Positions 18,604 to 28,740 of a stretch of DNA of 64,000 nt are shown one piece after another (position 1 is the stretch's first letter; every line of letters starts with the position of its first letter). The position numbers were made by a program, and so were the translations under genes. The notes beneath the pieces are model-generated. The model ran no database searches and had not been told where the DNA came from. It saw only the letters and a list, made by a program, of their open reading frames with translations. Origin of the DNA: Frondihabitans sucicola (lineage in GTDB: Bacteria > Actinomycetota > Actinomycetes > Actinomycetales > Microbacteriaceae); contig NZ_AP027732.1 in NCBI RefSeq assembly GCF_030296615.1, positions 3,105,042 to 3,169,041 of the forward strand, in the 5' to 3' direction.

Positions 18604-18610
18604 GGGCTGC

Positions 18611-19231
18611 ATGACTCTATCCCTCCCCGGCAGAACGGTCGTCTTCGATTACGGCGAGGTGATCAGCCAGTCGCCCGCAGCCGGCGTGCGCGAGCGGCTC
18701 GAGAAGCTGGCCGGCGTCGATCCTGCCGCGTTCTGGGCGAGCTACGGCGCTCACCGCGAGCCGCTCGACGGCGGCGACCTGTCCGTGGTCGAGTACTGGG
18801 AGGCCATCGCCGGAGACACCGGTACCGAGTGGTCCCTCTCCCGGATCCACGAGCTCTGGGCTGCCGACTTCCCCGGCTGGATCAGCCCGGAGGTCGGCAC
18901 CATCGACATCATCGCCGAACTTCACGACGGCGGAACGCCGCTGGCGATCCTCTCGAACGCCGGCTTCGACTACTCCTCCACCCTGCGGTACTCCCCGGTC
19001 GGAACCCTGTTCGACCGTGTCTTCGTCAGCGCCGAGCTGCACGACCTCAAACCGAGCGCGACCATCTACCAGCACGTCCTCGACGAGCTCGGCATCGCCG
19101 CCTCCGAGATGGTCTTCATCGACAACAAGCGCAGCAACGTCGAAGGCGCCGAGGCTCTCGGCATCACGGGGCACGTCTTCACATCTCCCCGCGAACTGCG
19201 CGCGTTCCTCGTCTCGCTCGGCGCGGAATGA
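18611..19231 (+). CDS. HAD-superfamily hydrolase (YihX-like phosphatase)
   Basis: About 206 residues. Motif I is VVFDYGEVI, with Asp as nucleophile and Gly in place of the second Asp, as in YihX-type HADs. Motif II is AILSNAGFD, motif III includes the Lys of LKPSATIYQHVLDELG, and motif IV is MVFIDNKRSNVEGAEALG. These enzymes dephosphorylate sugar phosphates such as glucose-1-phosphate; the substrate here is uncertain. The flavin oxidoreductase gene starts 28 nt downstream. Confidence 0.85.
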   Translation: MTLSLPGRTVVFDYGEVISQSPAAGVRERLEKLAGVDPAAFWASYGAHREPLDGGDLSVVEYWEAIAGDTGTEWSLSRIHELWAADFPGWISPEVGTIDIIAELHDGGTPLAILSNAGFDYSSTLRYSPVGTLFDRVFVSAELHDLKPSATIYQHVLDELGIAASEMVFIDNKRSNVEGAEALGITGHVFTSPRELRAFLVSLGAE

Positions 19232-19258
19232 TCCTGCGCATCGGGTGTTGTCGTTGAC

Positions 19259-20356
19259 ATGACTTCAGCGCTCTTCACGCCGATCACCCTCCGAACCACC
19301 ACCTTCCGCAACCGCCTGTGGGTACCCGCCATGTGCCAGTACTCGGCCGAGAACTACGACGGGATGCCCGGCCCCTGGCATCTGGTCCACCTGGGCTCGT
19401 TCGCCCGCGGCGGTGCCGGCGCCATCGTCACCGAGGCGACAGCGGTCGTCCCGGAGGGCAGGATCTCGCCCCAAGACCTGGGCCTCTGGAACGACGCCCA
19501 GCGCGACGCGTTCCGCCCGATCATCGACTTCGTCCACACGCAGGGCGCCAAGATCGGCGTCCAGCTCGCGCACGCCGGCCGAAAGGCGTCGACGCCGCGC
19601 ACCTGGGAGCCACAGAACGGCACCCTGTCAGAAGACGAGCACGGCTGGCCGATCGTGGGCCCGTCGGCGATCGCCTTCGACGGATACGACACCCCGCGCG
19701 CTCTGTCGACCGACGAGGTCGACGGTGTCGTCGAGGCGTTCGTCCGGGGCGCCGTCCGCTCGCAGCAGGCCGGCTTCGACTTCGTCGAGCTCCACGCCGC
19801 GCACGGCTACCTGATGCACCAGTTCCTCTCGCCGCTGAGCAACGAGCGCACAGACCGCTTCGGCGGGTCCCTCGAGAACCGTGCCCGGATCGTCCTCGAC
19901 GCCGTCCGCGGGATCCGCGCGGCCACCGGACCCGACTTCCCGATCCTCGTGCGCTTCTCGGGCACCGACTGGGTCGAGGGCGGCTGGGACGAACACGAGA
20001 CCGCGACCGTCGCCGCCTGGGCCGTGGAGGCCGGCGCCGACCTCTTCGACATCTCCTCCGGCGGGATCGCCGCATCGGCCGTCATCCCGGTGGGCCCCGG
20101 CTACCAGGTGCCGCTGGCGGCATCGGTCCGCAGCGACGCCGACGTGCCGACCGGGGCCGTCGGCCTCATCCTGACGCCGCAGCAGGCCGAGGAGATCGTC
20201 GAGTCGGGCCAGTCGGACGTGGTGTTCGTCGGACGCGAGTTCCTGCGCGATCCGCACTTCGCCCTCCGCGCGGCCTTCGAGCTGGGCGACGACCTCGACT
20301 ACTACCCGCAGCAGTACCACCGGGCCCCGTTCCACGCTGCACCCGTCGCGCTCTGA
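19259..20356 (+). CDS. NADH:flavin oxidoreductase, old yellow enzyme (YqjM-like)
   Basis: A 365-residue TIM-barrel FMN enzyme. VPAMCQYSAENYDGMPGPWHL is the thermophilic-like OYE signature, including the Cys that contacts FMN. GVQLAHAGRKAS and ELHAAHGYLMHQFLSPLSN (substrate-binding His pair) and the RTDRFGGSLENRARI loop follow. SDVVFVGREFLRDP closes the barrel. Such enzymes reduce activated C=C bonds using NAD(P)H and act in xenobiotic or oxidative-stress metabolism. The start follows the HAD gene closely with no obvious ribosome-binding site. Its end is followed by a family A palindrome. Confidence 0.92.
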   Translation: MTSALFTPITLRTTTFRNRLWVPAMCQYSAENYDGMPGPWHLVHLGSFARGGAGAIVTEATAVVPEGRISPQDLGLWNDAQRDAFRPIIDFVHTQGAKIGVQLAHAGRKASTPRTWEPQNGTLSEDEHGWPIVGPSAIAFDGYDTPRALSTDEVDGVVEAFVRGAVRSQQAGFDFVELHAAHGYLMHQFLSPLSNERTDRFGGSLENRARIVLDAVRGIRAATGPDFPILVRFSGTDWVEGGWDEHETATVAAWAVEAGADLFDISSGGIAASAVIPVGPGYQVPLAASVRSDADVPTGAVGLILTPQQAEEIVESGQSDVVFVGREFLRDPHFALRAAFELGDDLDYYPQQYHRAPFHAAPVAL

Positions 20357-20388
20357 GCGCGGCCTGCGTTTCGCTCTGAACGGCCCGA

Positions 20389-20450
20389 ACCCCCGCTGCG
20401 CACGCGGTGCCCTCGTCCGCGGACGGGAGCGACGCCCGCCAAGCGGGGGT
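20389..20450. repeat. Palindromic intergenic element, family A, copy 2
   Basis: Arms ACCCCCGC (20389-20396) and GCGGGGGT (20443-20450), extended here to an 11-bp perfect match (GAACCCCCGCT/AGCGGGGGTTC). Core CTCGTCCGCGGAC lies at 20412-20424 with the same 15- and 18-nt spacers as copy 1. It sits between the stops of the flavin oxidoreductase and a CNNM gene and ends 8 bp before the latter's stop codon. Confidence 0.7.
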
Positions 20451-20457
20451 TCTGCCG

Positions 20458-21494
20458 TCAGCGGCGCCGCGTGGCGTCCTGCACTTCGCCGATGAGCTCC
20501 TCGATGATGTCCTCCAGGAACAGCACCCCGCGCGTCGTTCCCTGCTCGTCGAACGAGCGCGCCACGTGCACGCCGGCACGGCGCATCGTCGCCAGGGCGT
20601 CCTCGAGCTCGGTCCGTTCGAAGATCGAGATCAGCTGCCGGATCCGCTTCGGCGGCACCGGGTCGGAGAACTCGTCGGGCTCGAGGTCGATCACGTCTTT
20701 CAGGTGGAGGTAACCGGTCGGCTCGCCCTCGTCGTCGACGAGCACGTACCGCGAGAAGCCGTTCTGGGCCACGGCCCGTTCGACCTCGGCGGGCGTCGTC
20801 GCCTCGCTCAGCGTCACCAGGGAGTCCATCGTCACGGCGATGTCGCTGACCCGCTTCTCGGTGAACTCGAACGCCGCCCGCAGGGTTCCCGTCGTGTCGA
20901 GCAGGACCCCTCGCGCTGCGACTGGGCGACGATCGTCTGCACCTCTTCGACGGTGAACGCGCTGGTCGCCTCGTTCTTCGGCTCGACGCCGAACGCCTTG
21001 ATGACGGCGTTGGTCAGCCAGTTCAGGCTGACGATGACGACGCGCAGGATCCGCGCGATGAAGACCAGAGGAGGCGCCAGCAGGAGCGCGGCCCGGTCGG
21101 GAAGCGAGAAGGAGAGGTTCTTCGGCACCATCTCGCCGAACACCACGTGCAGGAACGACACCAGAACCAGCGTGATGACGAACCCGACCGTCTCGACCAG
21201 GCCGTCGGTGAGGCCGGTGAGGTGCAACGGCCCTTCGAGCAGGTGGTGGATGGAGGGCTCGGACACGTTCAGGATCAGCAGGGAGCACACGGTGATGCCC
21301 AACTGACTCGTCGCGAGCATGAGCGTGGCGTGCTCCATCGCGAAGAGCGTCGTCTTGGCCGCGCGGTTGCCGGCTTCGGCCTTCGGCTCGATCGACGATC
21401 GGCGCGCCGAGATGACGGCGAACTCGGCGCCGACGAAGAAGGCGTTGCCGAGCAGCAGCACGACGAGCCAGATGATTCCCCACCAGTCGCTCAT
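20458..21494 (-). CDS. CNNM/CorC-type transporter-associated protein, frameshifted
   Basis: Begins MSDWWGIIWLVVLLLGNAFFVGAEFAVISARRSS, the first helix of the CNNM (DUF21) domain. That domain has about three to four membrane helices and includes the HVVFGEMVPKNLSFSLPD loop. A cytoplasmic CBS pair follows (VTMDSLVTLSEATTPAEVERAVAQ, SRYVLVDDEGEPTGYLHLKDV), ending IEELIGEVQDATRRR. It lacks the extra CorC_HlyC domain seen in its neighbour. The family is linked to magnesium/cobalt homeostasis. The frame breaks at CCCC 20907-20910: one extra C gives QREGVLLDTTG. About 345 residues if joined. The ATG overlaps the previous stop (ATGA). Confidence 0.85.
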
Positions 21495-22887
21495 CGCGCG
21501 TTCTCGCTCTCGCGCCTGCGCCGGTTCGGCGACGTCGGCTCTGCGGCCTCGCGCGCGGCGACCGCCGCCGCGACGTCTTCGGCTGCGACGGAGTCGTCGA
21601 CCGTCGGGGTGAATCGGATGCGGTCGATACGTCGCCCGTCGAGCCTCTCGACGCGGAACACGCCGGCCTCGGTCTCGACGACGTCGGCCACCGCGGGGAG
21701 GCGCCCGAGCTCGCTCATCAGCCAACCGCCGACCGTCTCGTACGGGCCGTCTTCGGGAACCTTCACACCCGCTCGCTCGAGCAGTTCGTCCGGGCGGAGA
21801 AGCCCGGGGAAGGTGAGCCAGTCGCGCGACCGGACGACGTCGACCCGCGAGCGGTCGTGCTCGTCGGACACCTCCCCCACCAGCTCTTCGATCAGGTCTT
21901 CGAGAGTGACGACTCCGGCGGTGCCCCCGTACTCGTCGACGACGACCGCCATCTGGTAGCCCTTGCCCCTGACCTCACTGAGCAGGCTGTCCAGTTTCAT
22001 CGTCTCCGGCACGCGGATCGCCTCGGTCTGCAGCGCCGACACCGGCACCTCGGCCCGTTTCTCGCGCGGCACCGAGACCGCCTGCTTGACGTGGACCAGA
22101 CCGACGATGTCGTCGATGTCGTCGTCGGTGACCGGGAACCGCGAGTAGCCGGTGCGCCGGGCACGCTCGAGAACCGTCTCGGCCGAGTCGGTGCGCGAGA
22201 CGCTCGTGACCCGCGGCCTCGGCGTCATGACGTCGGAGGCCGTGTGGTCGCTGAAGACGAGCGTGCGCGCGAGCAGGGTGGCCGTATCGAGGTCGAGGCT
22301 CCTTCGAAGGCGGATCGACGCACCAGCGACGAGAGCTCTTCGGCGGTGCGCGCCCCGGAGAGCTCCTCCTTCGGCTCGATGCCGAGAGAGCGCAGGATCG
22401 CGTTCGCCGTGCCGTTCAGGACCGCCACCGCGGGTTTGAAGACGGCCGTGAAGCCCACCTGGAACGGCATCACGAGACGCGCCGTGGCCACGGGGAGGGC
22501 GAGGGCGAAGTTCTTCGGCACGAGTTCACCGATGATCATCGACAGCAGAGTGGCCAGCACGATCGACACGATGGGCGCCACCACGTCGACCACGGCGAGG
22601 TTCGCCCCGAGCTGACGGAAGGGGTCTTCGATCAGCGTGGAGATCGCGGGCTCCATGGTGTAACCGGTGAGGAGCGTCGTCAGCGTGATGCCGAGTTGCG
22701 CGCTCGAGAGGTGGGTCGAGGTGACCTTCAGCGCGCCGATGGTCGTGCCGAGGCGTTTCTCACCGCGACTCTGCCGGGCCTCGAGTTCGGCGCGGTCGAG
22801 ATTGACGAGCGAGAACTCGCTCGCGACGAAGAGGCCGGTGCCGATGGTGAGCACGAGGCCGATACCGAGCAGGATCCACTCGTTCAC
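21491..22887 (-). CDS. CNNM/CorC-type transporter-associated protein with C-terminal CorC_HlyC domain, frameshifted
   Basis: Starts at GTG 22887 (MNEWILLGIGLVLTIGTGLFVASEFSLVNLDR). The CNNM membrane domain includes GELVPKNFALALPVA. It continues through a CBS pair (GYSRFPVTDDDIDDIVGLVHVKQ; GYQMAVVVDEYGGTAGVVTLEDLIEELVGE) to the CorC_HlyC domain (DGPYETVGGWLMSELGRLP). The frame breaks near 22301-22302. One extra base joins SAFEG to SLDLDTATLLARTLVFSDHTASDVMTPR. About 465 residues if joined. Coupled to a second CNNM gene downstream, so the pair may form a heteromeric membrane complex. Confidence 0.85.
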
Positions 22888-22951
22888 GAGAGGAGCCTTC
22901 CGACGCGGGCGGGAAGTGTGGGCGAGAAGGGTCTATGAGGGGGTCGTCCAT

Positions 22952-22961
22952 TGTCCGGACA
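22952..22961. promoter_or_regulatory. Perfect 10-bp palindrome upstream of a CNNM gene
   Basis: TGTCCGGACA lies 65 nt upstream of the CNNM start at 22887, in the 137-nt gap after guaB1. The position would suit an operator. No known regulator motif is recognised, and a palindrome this short can occur by chance. Confidence 0.2.
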
Positions 22962-23024
22962 GTTTACGGGACTCCAGGCCGATCGTTCCAGCGTCTCAGC
23001 CGGGAATCCGCCAGGAGACTCGGG

Positions 23025-24464
23025 TCACCAGGAGACCGGAAGAGCCTTGCCCTCCTCGTAGCCGGCGGCGGACTGCACGCCGACCAGGGCGCGCTCGGCG
23101 AACTCCGGAAGCGACCTGGCACCCGCGTAGGTGAAGGAGCTCCTCACCCCGGACGTGATCATGTCGAGCAGGTCCTCCAGCGACGGGCGGAGCGGGTCGA
23201 GATAGATGCGCGAGGACGAGATGCCCTCGGCGAACAGCGTCTTGCGGGCCAGTTCGTACGGGTCGAGTCGCTCGAAGCGCCCCTGCACGGCCTTCGTCGA
23301 CGCCATCCCCCAACTCTCTTTGTAGACCCTGCCATCGGCATCCTGGTCGAGTTCGCCCGGGGCCTCGATGGTGCCGGCGAACCAGGAGCCGATCATGACG
23401 CTGGCGGCGCCCGCGGCGAGGGCGAGGGCGACGTCGCGTGGGTAGCGGACGCCGCCGTCGGCCCAGACGTGGGCGCCGAGGGCTCTGGCCGCCTCGGCGG
23501 TCTCGAGCACGGCGGAGAACTGCGGGCGGCCGACCGCCGTCATCATGCGCGTCGTGCACATGGCACCGGGACCCACCCCGACCTTGATGATGTCGGCGCC
23601 CGCGCCGACGAGTTGGCGGACCGCTTCGGACGTGACGACGTTGCCGGCGACGATCGGCAGTCCGAGGCCCAGACCGGAGACCACCTTGAGGGCTCGGAGC
23701 ATCGAGTCCTGGTGACCGTGGGCCGTGTCGAGGACGAGGACGTCGACTCCCGCGGCGGCCAGAGCCCTGGCCTTCTCGGCGACGTCCCCGTTCACCCCGA
23801 CGGCGGCGGCGACGCGAAGCCGGCCGGAACCGTCGACCGCAGGCTGGTAGAGGTTCGAGCGCAGGGCTCCCTTGCGGCTCAACGTTCCGACGACGTGCCC
23901 CTGGTGGAGGACGGGAGCGAAGTCGAGGTCGGCCGCGACCAGGAGATCGAACGCGGCGCGAGGACCGTCTATGTCGTCGGCGTCGATCGAGGTCAGCGAG
24001 CCGTGCAGGAGGTCACCGAGCACGGCATCGCTGGAGGCCTTCGCGAGCCGCGTGGCCGGGATGCAGCCCACGTAGCGGCCGTCGGCCTCGTGCAGCACGA
24101 TGCCCTGGCCCTCGACGGCCGGGAGCGTGGTCAGAGCCGCCTCGACCGTGTCGCCGGGCGCCATCGCGTACGGCGTGTCGAAGGCGACCGGCTGAGCCTT
24201 GACCCAGCGGATCGCCGCGTCGAGATCCTGCAGGTGCATGTCTTGGGGCAGGACTCCGAGGCCACCGCGACGTGCCAGGGTCGCGGCCAGACGCGGGCCC
24301 GTCACGGAGTTCATGTTGGCCGAGACGATGGGGATCGTCGCGCCCGTCCCGTCGCCCGGCGCGAGCGACACGTCGAGCCGGCTCGACACGCCGGATCGGC
24401 TCGGGACGAGGAAGACGTCGGAGTACGTCAGGTCGTGGGTCGGGGTCGTCTCGTAGAACCGCAT
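23025..24464 (-). CDS. guaB1: GuaB1-family IMP dehydrogenase-like protein (probable GMP reductase)
   Basis: A 479-residue TIM-barrel protein. MRFYETTPTHDLTYSDVFLVPSRS starts the barrel, a CBS pair is inserted at about residues 95-205, and the catalytic loop GVGPGAMCTTRMMTAVGRPQ contains the active Cys. ADGGVRYPRDVALALAAGA and MIGSWFAGT follow. Length and the short C-terminal flap match the actinobacterial GuaB1 group, whose mycobacterial member has been shown to be a GMP reductase, rather than true GuaB. It would convert GMP to IMP with NADPH. The ATG at 24464 is preferred over the longer frame because TAGGTT precedes it by 7 nt. Divergent from kgd. Confidence 0.88.
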   Translation of the reverse strand: MRFYETTPTHDLTYSDVFLVPSRSGVSSRLDVSLAPGDGTGATIPIVSANMNSVTGPRLAATLARRGGLGVLPQDMHLQDLDAAIRWVKAQPVAFDTPYAMAPGDTVEAALTTLPAVEGQGIVLHEADGRYVGCIPATRLAKASSDAVLGDLLHGSLTSIDADDIDGPRAAFDLLVAADLDFAPVLHQGHVVGTLSRKGALRSNLYQPAVDGSGRLRVAAAVGVNGDVAEKARALAAAGVDVLVLDTAHGHQDSMLRALKVVSGLGLGLPIVAGNVVTSEAVRQLVGAGADIIKVGVGPGAMCTTRMMTAVGRPQFSAVLETAEAARALGAHVWADGGVRYPRDVALALAAGAASVMIGSWFAGTIEAPGELDQDADGRVYKESWGMASTKAVQGRFERLDPYELARKTLFAEGISSSRIYLDPLRPSLEDLLDMITSGVRSSFTYAGARSLPEFAERALVGVQSAAGYEEGKALPVSW

Positions 24465-24471
24465 GACATTC

Positions 24472-24477
24472 AACCTA
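24472..24477 (-). promoter_or_regulatory. Putative -10 box of guaB1 (leaderless)
   Basis: Minus-strand TAGGTT, 7-nt spacer, ATG at 24464. Confidence 0.48.
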
Positions 24478-24603
24478 TTCCCTGTGGATGGCTCCCACCG
24501 AGCCATGTCAGAACGATTAGGCTTGTAGCGATGTGGGCGAGGTTCCCGAGGGTGCCGTCGACCACTGACTGATCAACAATCAACGGAGAGTGGGCGATCG
24601 GCT

Positions 24604-27600
24604 GTGTCAAGCCACGTGACCGGAACGACTGACGAAGGGGCCGCAGAATTCGGCGCCAACGAGTGGCTCGTAGATGAGCTCTACGAGCAGTTCGTCGTCG
24701 ACAAGAACTCTGTCGACAAGTCGTGGTGGCCCATTCTCGAGAGCTACAAGCAGACCGAGGGCCAGGCGTCGAGCACGCCGCCCGCAGGCCAGCAGCCGGC
24801 GACCCCACCGCCGGCGTCCGCCTCCCCGCGCCGGCCAGCGCGACCGCCAGCCCCGTCGTCGCCGCGCGGACCACCTCGGCGCCCCCGAAAGAGAAGCCGA
24901 TTCCGGCGGAAGCCCCGACGCAGGCTGCTCCGAAGAAGTCCTCCGGAGGCGAAGAACCCCAGGCCGAGCCCGCCAACGTCACCCAGCCGCTTCGCGGCAT
25001 GGCGAAGAGCCTCGCCACCAACATGGACGCCAGCCTCACCGTCCCCACGGCGACGAGCGTCCGCACGGTGCCCGCCACGCTGCTCATCGACAACCGCATC
25101 GTCATCAACAACAACCTGAAGAGGGCGCGAGGCGGCAAGGTCTCGTTCACGCACCTGATCGGCTGGGCGCTCGTGCAGGCCCTCAAGAAGTTCCCCAGCC
25201 AGAACGTCTACTACGACGTCGTCGACGGCAAGCCGTCTGTCGTGACGCCGGCCCACATCAACCTCGGTCTCGCGATCGACATCCCCAAGCCCGACGGCAC
25301 TCGCGCGCTCCTGGTCCCCGGCATCAAGAAGTGCGAGACGATGACCTTCGCGGAATTCGTCGCGGCCTACGAGGCCATCGTCAAGCGGGCCCGCGCCAAC
25401 AAGTTGACCGCAGACGACTTCTCGGGCAACACCATCTCCCTCACCAACCCGGGCGGCATCGGTACCGAGCACAGCGTTCCGCGCCTCATGAAGGGGGCCG
25501 GTTCGATCATCGGCGCCGGCGCTCTCGAGTATCCGGCCGAGTTCCAGGGCTCGTCCTCCAAGACGCTGGTCGAACTCGGCATCGGCAAGACGATCACCCT
25601 GACCTCGACCTACGACCACCGGGTCATCCAGGGAGCAGGCTCGGGCGAATTCCTGAAGATCGTGCACTCGCTGCTCATCGGCGAGGACAACTTCTACGAA
25701 GACGTCTTCAACGCCCTGCGCATCCCCTACGCGCCCATCTACTGGAACCCCGACATCAACGTCAACCTCGCCGAGCGCGTGGGCAAGACGGCGCGGGTCC
25801 AAGAGCTGATCAACAGCTATCGCGTCCGCGGCCACCTGATGGCCGACATCGACCCGCTCGAGTACCGCCAGCGCACGCACCCCGACCTCGAGATCGAACG
25901 CCACGGGCTGACCCTGTGGGATCTCGACCGCGAGTTCGTCACGGGCGGATTCGGCGGCAAGCCGGGCATGCTCCTGCGCGACATCCTCGGGGTCCTGCGC
26001 GACTCCTACTGCCGTCACATCGGCATCGAGTACATGCACATCCAAGACCCCGCGCAGCGCCGCTGGGTCCAGGAGCGCATCGAGGTGCCCTACACGAAGC
26101 CCACGCACGACGAGCAGATGCGGATCCTCGCCAAGCTCAACGAGGCGGAGGCCTTCGAGACGTTCCTCCAGACCAAGTACGTCGGGCAGAAGCGCTTCAG
26201 TCTCGAAGGGGGCGAGTCGGCCATCTCGCTGCTCGACACGATCATCCAGGACGCCGCCTCAGCCGGCCTCCAGGAGGTCGCCATCGGCATGGCCCACCGC
26301 GGCCGCCTCAACGTGCTGACCAACATCGCGGGAAAGACCTACGGTCAGATCTTCCGCGAGTTCGAGGGCACCCAAGACCCGAAGACGGTCCAGGGCTCGG
26401 GCGACGTGAAGTACCACCTGGGTACCGAGGGCGAATTCACGAGCGCCTCCGGCAAGACCATCCCCGTCTACATCGCGGCCAACCCCTCCCACCTCGAGGC
26501 GGGCGACGGGGTCCTCGAGGGCATCGTCCGCGCGAAGCAGGATCGCGGGGTTCCTCTGGCCTTCGCCGTCCTTCCGATCCTGGTGCACGGCGATGCGGCC
26601 ATGGCCGGCCAGGGCATCGTGGTCGAGACCATGCAGATGTCGCAGCTGCGGGGCTACCGCGTCGGCGGCACCATCCACATCGTGATCAACAATCAGATCG
26701 GCTTCACCACCTCTCCGTCGGAGGGGCGCTCGTCGATCTACTCGACCGACGTGGCCAAGACGATCCAGGCGCCGATCTTCCACGTGAACGGCGACGACCC
26801 CGAGGCCGTCGCCCGGGTCGCAGAGCTCGCGTTCGCCTACCGCCAGGAGTTCAAGCGCGACGTCGTCATCGATCTCATCTGCTACCGCCGACGCGGTCAC
26901 AACGAGGGCGACGACCCCTCGATGACCCAGCCCATGATGTACAGCCTCATCGAAGCGAAGCGCAGCGTCCGCACCCTCTACACCGAGGCGCTCGTGGGTC
27001 GCGGCGACATCACGCAGGAGGAGTACGAGGGCGCGCACCGCGACTTCCAGGACCAACTCGAGCAGGCCTTCGGCGAGACGCACGCGGCGCAGACCGGGTC
27101 GATCCCGATCATCACCAGCGACGGCGGCGCCGTGGCCGACCTCGAGCGCCCCGCGGCTCAGCAGAACGACGACGCCGTCACGCCCGACGGCTTCACGACC
27201 GCGGTCGACGTCAGCGTGATCAACTCGATCGGCGACGCCTTCGACAACCCGCCTGCCGGCTTCACGGTGCACCCGAAGCTGCAGCAGCTCCTCAAGAAGC
27301 GCTTCGAGATGAGCCGCAGCGGCCAGATCGACTGGGCGTTCGGTGAGCTTCTCGCCCTGGGGTCGGTCCTGACGGAAGGAACGCCGGTCCGCCTCGCCGG
27401 TCAAGACTCGCGCCGAGGCACGTTCGTCCAGCGTCACGCGGTCCTGCACGACCGAGAGAACGGCCAGGAGTGGATCCCGCTCCAGAACGTCACCGACAAC
27501 CAGGCCCGGCTCTGGATCTACGACTCGCTGCTCAGCGAGTACGCGGCCATGGGCTTCGAGTACGGCTACTCGGTCGAACGGGCCGACGCGCTGGTGCTCT

Positions 27601-28349
27601 GGGAAGCCCAGTTCGGTGACTTCGCCAACGGCGCCCAGACCGTCATCGACGAGTTCGTCTCCAGCGCCGAGCAGAAGTGGGGCCAGCGCTCCAGCGTCGT
27701 CCTGCTCCTGCCCCACGGATACGAGGGCCAGGGCCCAGACCACTCGTCGGCCCGGATCGAGCGCTTCCTGCAGCTCTGCGCCGAGAACAACATGACCGTC
27801 GCTCGGCCGTCGACGCCGGCGTCCTACTTCCACCTGCTGCGTCGCCAGGCATACGCCCGCCCGCGTCGCCCCCTCGTCGTCTTCACCCCGAAGGCGATGC
27901 TGCGGCTGCGCGGCGCGACCAGCGACGTCGAGGAGTTCACGAGCGGCCGCTTCGAGCCGGTCCTCGACTGCACGCGGGTGGGAGATCCTGATGCTACGAA
28001 GCGGATCGTCCTGCACTCGGGCAAGATCCACTACGACCTCTCGGCCGAACTCGACAAGCGCGGCGTCGGCGACGACATCGCCCTCGTCCGACTCGAGCAG
28101 CTCTACCCGCTTCCCGTCGACGAGATCCGAGCCGTCCTCGACCGCTACCCGTCGGCCGACCTCGTCTGGGCCCAGGAAGAGCCCGAGAACCAGGGCGCCT
28201 GGCCGTTCGTGGCCCTCGAGCTGGCACCGAAGCTGGGGCGGCCGATCACGGTGGCTTCCCGCCCCGCGTCGGCCTCGCCGGCAGCGGGTTCGTCGAAGCG
28301 CAGTGCCGCCGAGCTGACCGCGCTACTCGACCAGGCGCTGTCGCTCTAG
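24604..28349 (+). CDS. kgd: Multifunctional 2-oxoglutarate metabolism enzyme (2-oxoglutarate decarboxylase/dehydrogenase E1 with E2-like domain), frameshifted
   Basis: About 1248 residues when joined. The first 45 residues ([24 protein letters not shown]) are the E1o N-terminal helix region. An Ala/Pro linker is followed by an E2-type acyltransferase domain ending [16 protein letters not shown] with its catalytic His. The thiamine-diphosphate E1 domain then runs to the C-terminus ([40 protein letters not shown]). This fusion is characteristic of actinobacterial Kgd/OdhA, which feeds the TCA cycle. The break is in CCCC 24824-24827 in the linker: one extra C gives [14 protein letters not shown]. 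The start is GTG 24604, with GGAGAG somewhat distant upstream. A strong terminator follows. Confidence 0.93.
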
Positions 28350-28365
28350 CCGACGGCTCTCACGC

Positions 28366-28395
28366 GGGCCGCCGTCCCTCGGGGCGGCGGCCTTT
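28366..28395 (+). terminator. Rho-independent terminator of kgd
   Basis: Stem of about 11 bp (GGCCGCCGTCC with GGGCGGCGGCC, one G-U pair) with a short CTCG loop, followed by TTT, beginning 18 nt after the kgd stop codon. Confidence 0.75.
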
Positions 28396-28462
28396 GCGCT
28401 GCCCGCGCCCGCGCCCGGCACCTCCGTCCCCTCCGCCTCCTCCCCCTCTCCCTCCCCCACCC

Positions 28463-28551
28463 CTCCCGAAATCGAAGGGGATTTTTGGCGCGCGGCCTCC
28501 CCCGCCGCATGAAGTGCCTCCGAACAGCAGGATCCCCTTCGATTTCTGCCG
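28463..28551. repeat. Palindromic intergenic element, family B, copy 1
   Basis: Left arm CTCCCGAAATCGAAGGGGAT (28463-28482) and right arm beginning ATCCCCTTCGATTTC at 28532 are separated by exactly 49 nt; 15 bp pair perfectly. GCATGAAGT at 28507-28515 is the reverse complement of the core found at the matching position in copy 2 (50517-50605). Both copies lie between converging genes. Confidence 0.72.
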
Positions 28552-28683
28552 GGGGTCAGCGGGAGCTCTGCGAGAGGAGCGGGGGTCAGCGGGAACGCGG
28601 CGACGGGAGCCGGGGGTCAGTGGGAGGAGTGGTGCGGCAGGGCAGGGTGGTGCGGCAGGGCAAGGCGGCGGGGCGGGCAGGCG

Positions 28684-28731
28684 GGGGCAGGGGCAGGGGC
28701 AGGGGCAGGGGCAGGGGCAGGGGCAGGGGCA
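28684..28731. repeat. Hexanucleotide tandem repeat, eight GGGGCA units
   Basis: Eight exact GGGGCA units in a row, ending 10 nt before the GNAT stop codon. The plus strand is strongly G-rich and could fold into G-quadruplexes. Unit number may vary between strains, and the array sits in the 3' untranslated region of the GNAT transcript. Confidence 0.9.
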
Positions 28732-28740
28732 GGCAGGCCG

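Larger units (their letters stand above)
28350..28740. other. 391-nt intergenic region between converging kgd and GNAT genes
   Basis: Contains no supported gene. From left to right it holds the kgd terminator, a pyrimidine-rich stretch (CCTCC/CCCTC), palindrome family B copy 1, three copies of GGGGGTCAG[C/T]GGGA spaced about 30 nt apart (28551, 28581, 28612), a two-copy 18-nt repeat starting GGTGCGGCAGGGCA (28631, 28649), and a hexanucleotide array reaching the GNAT stop codon. Confidence 0.75.

Noticed and set aside
26259-28031. A 590-codon minus-strand frame inside kgd
   Set aside because: High GC content leaves long antisense frames open. The plus-strand Kgd translation is unmistakable and the antisense product has no protein-like pattern.
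28684-28731. Possible CRISPR array
   Set aside because: The units are 6 bp, directly adjacent and without spacers; it is a simple tandem repeat.
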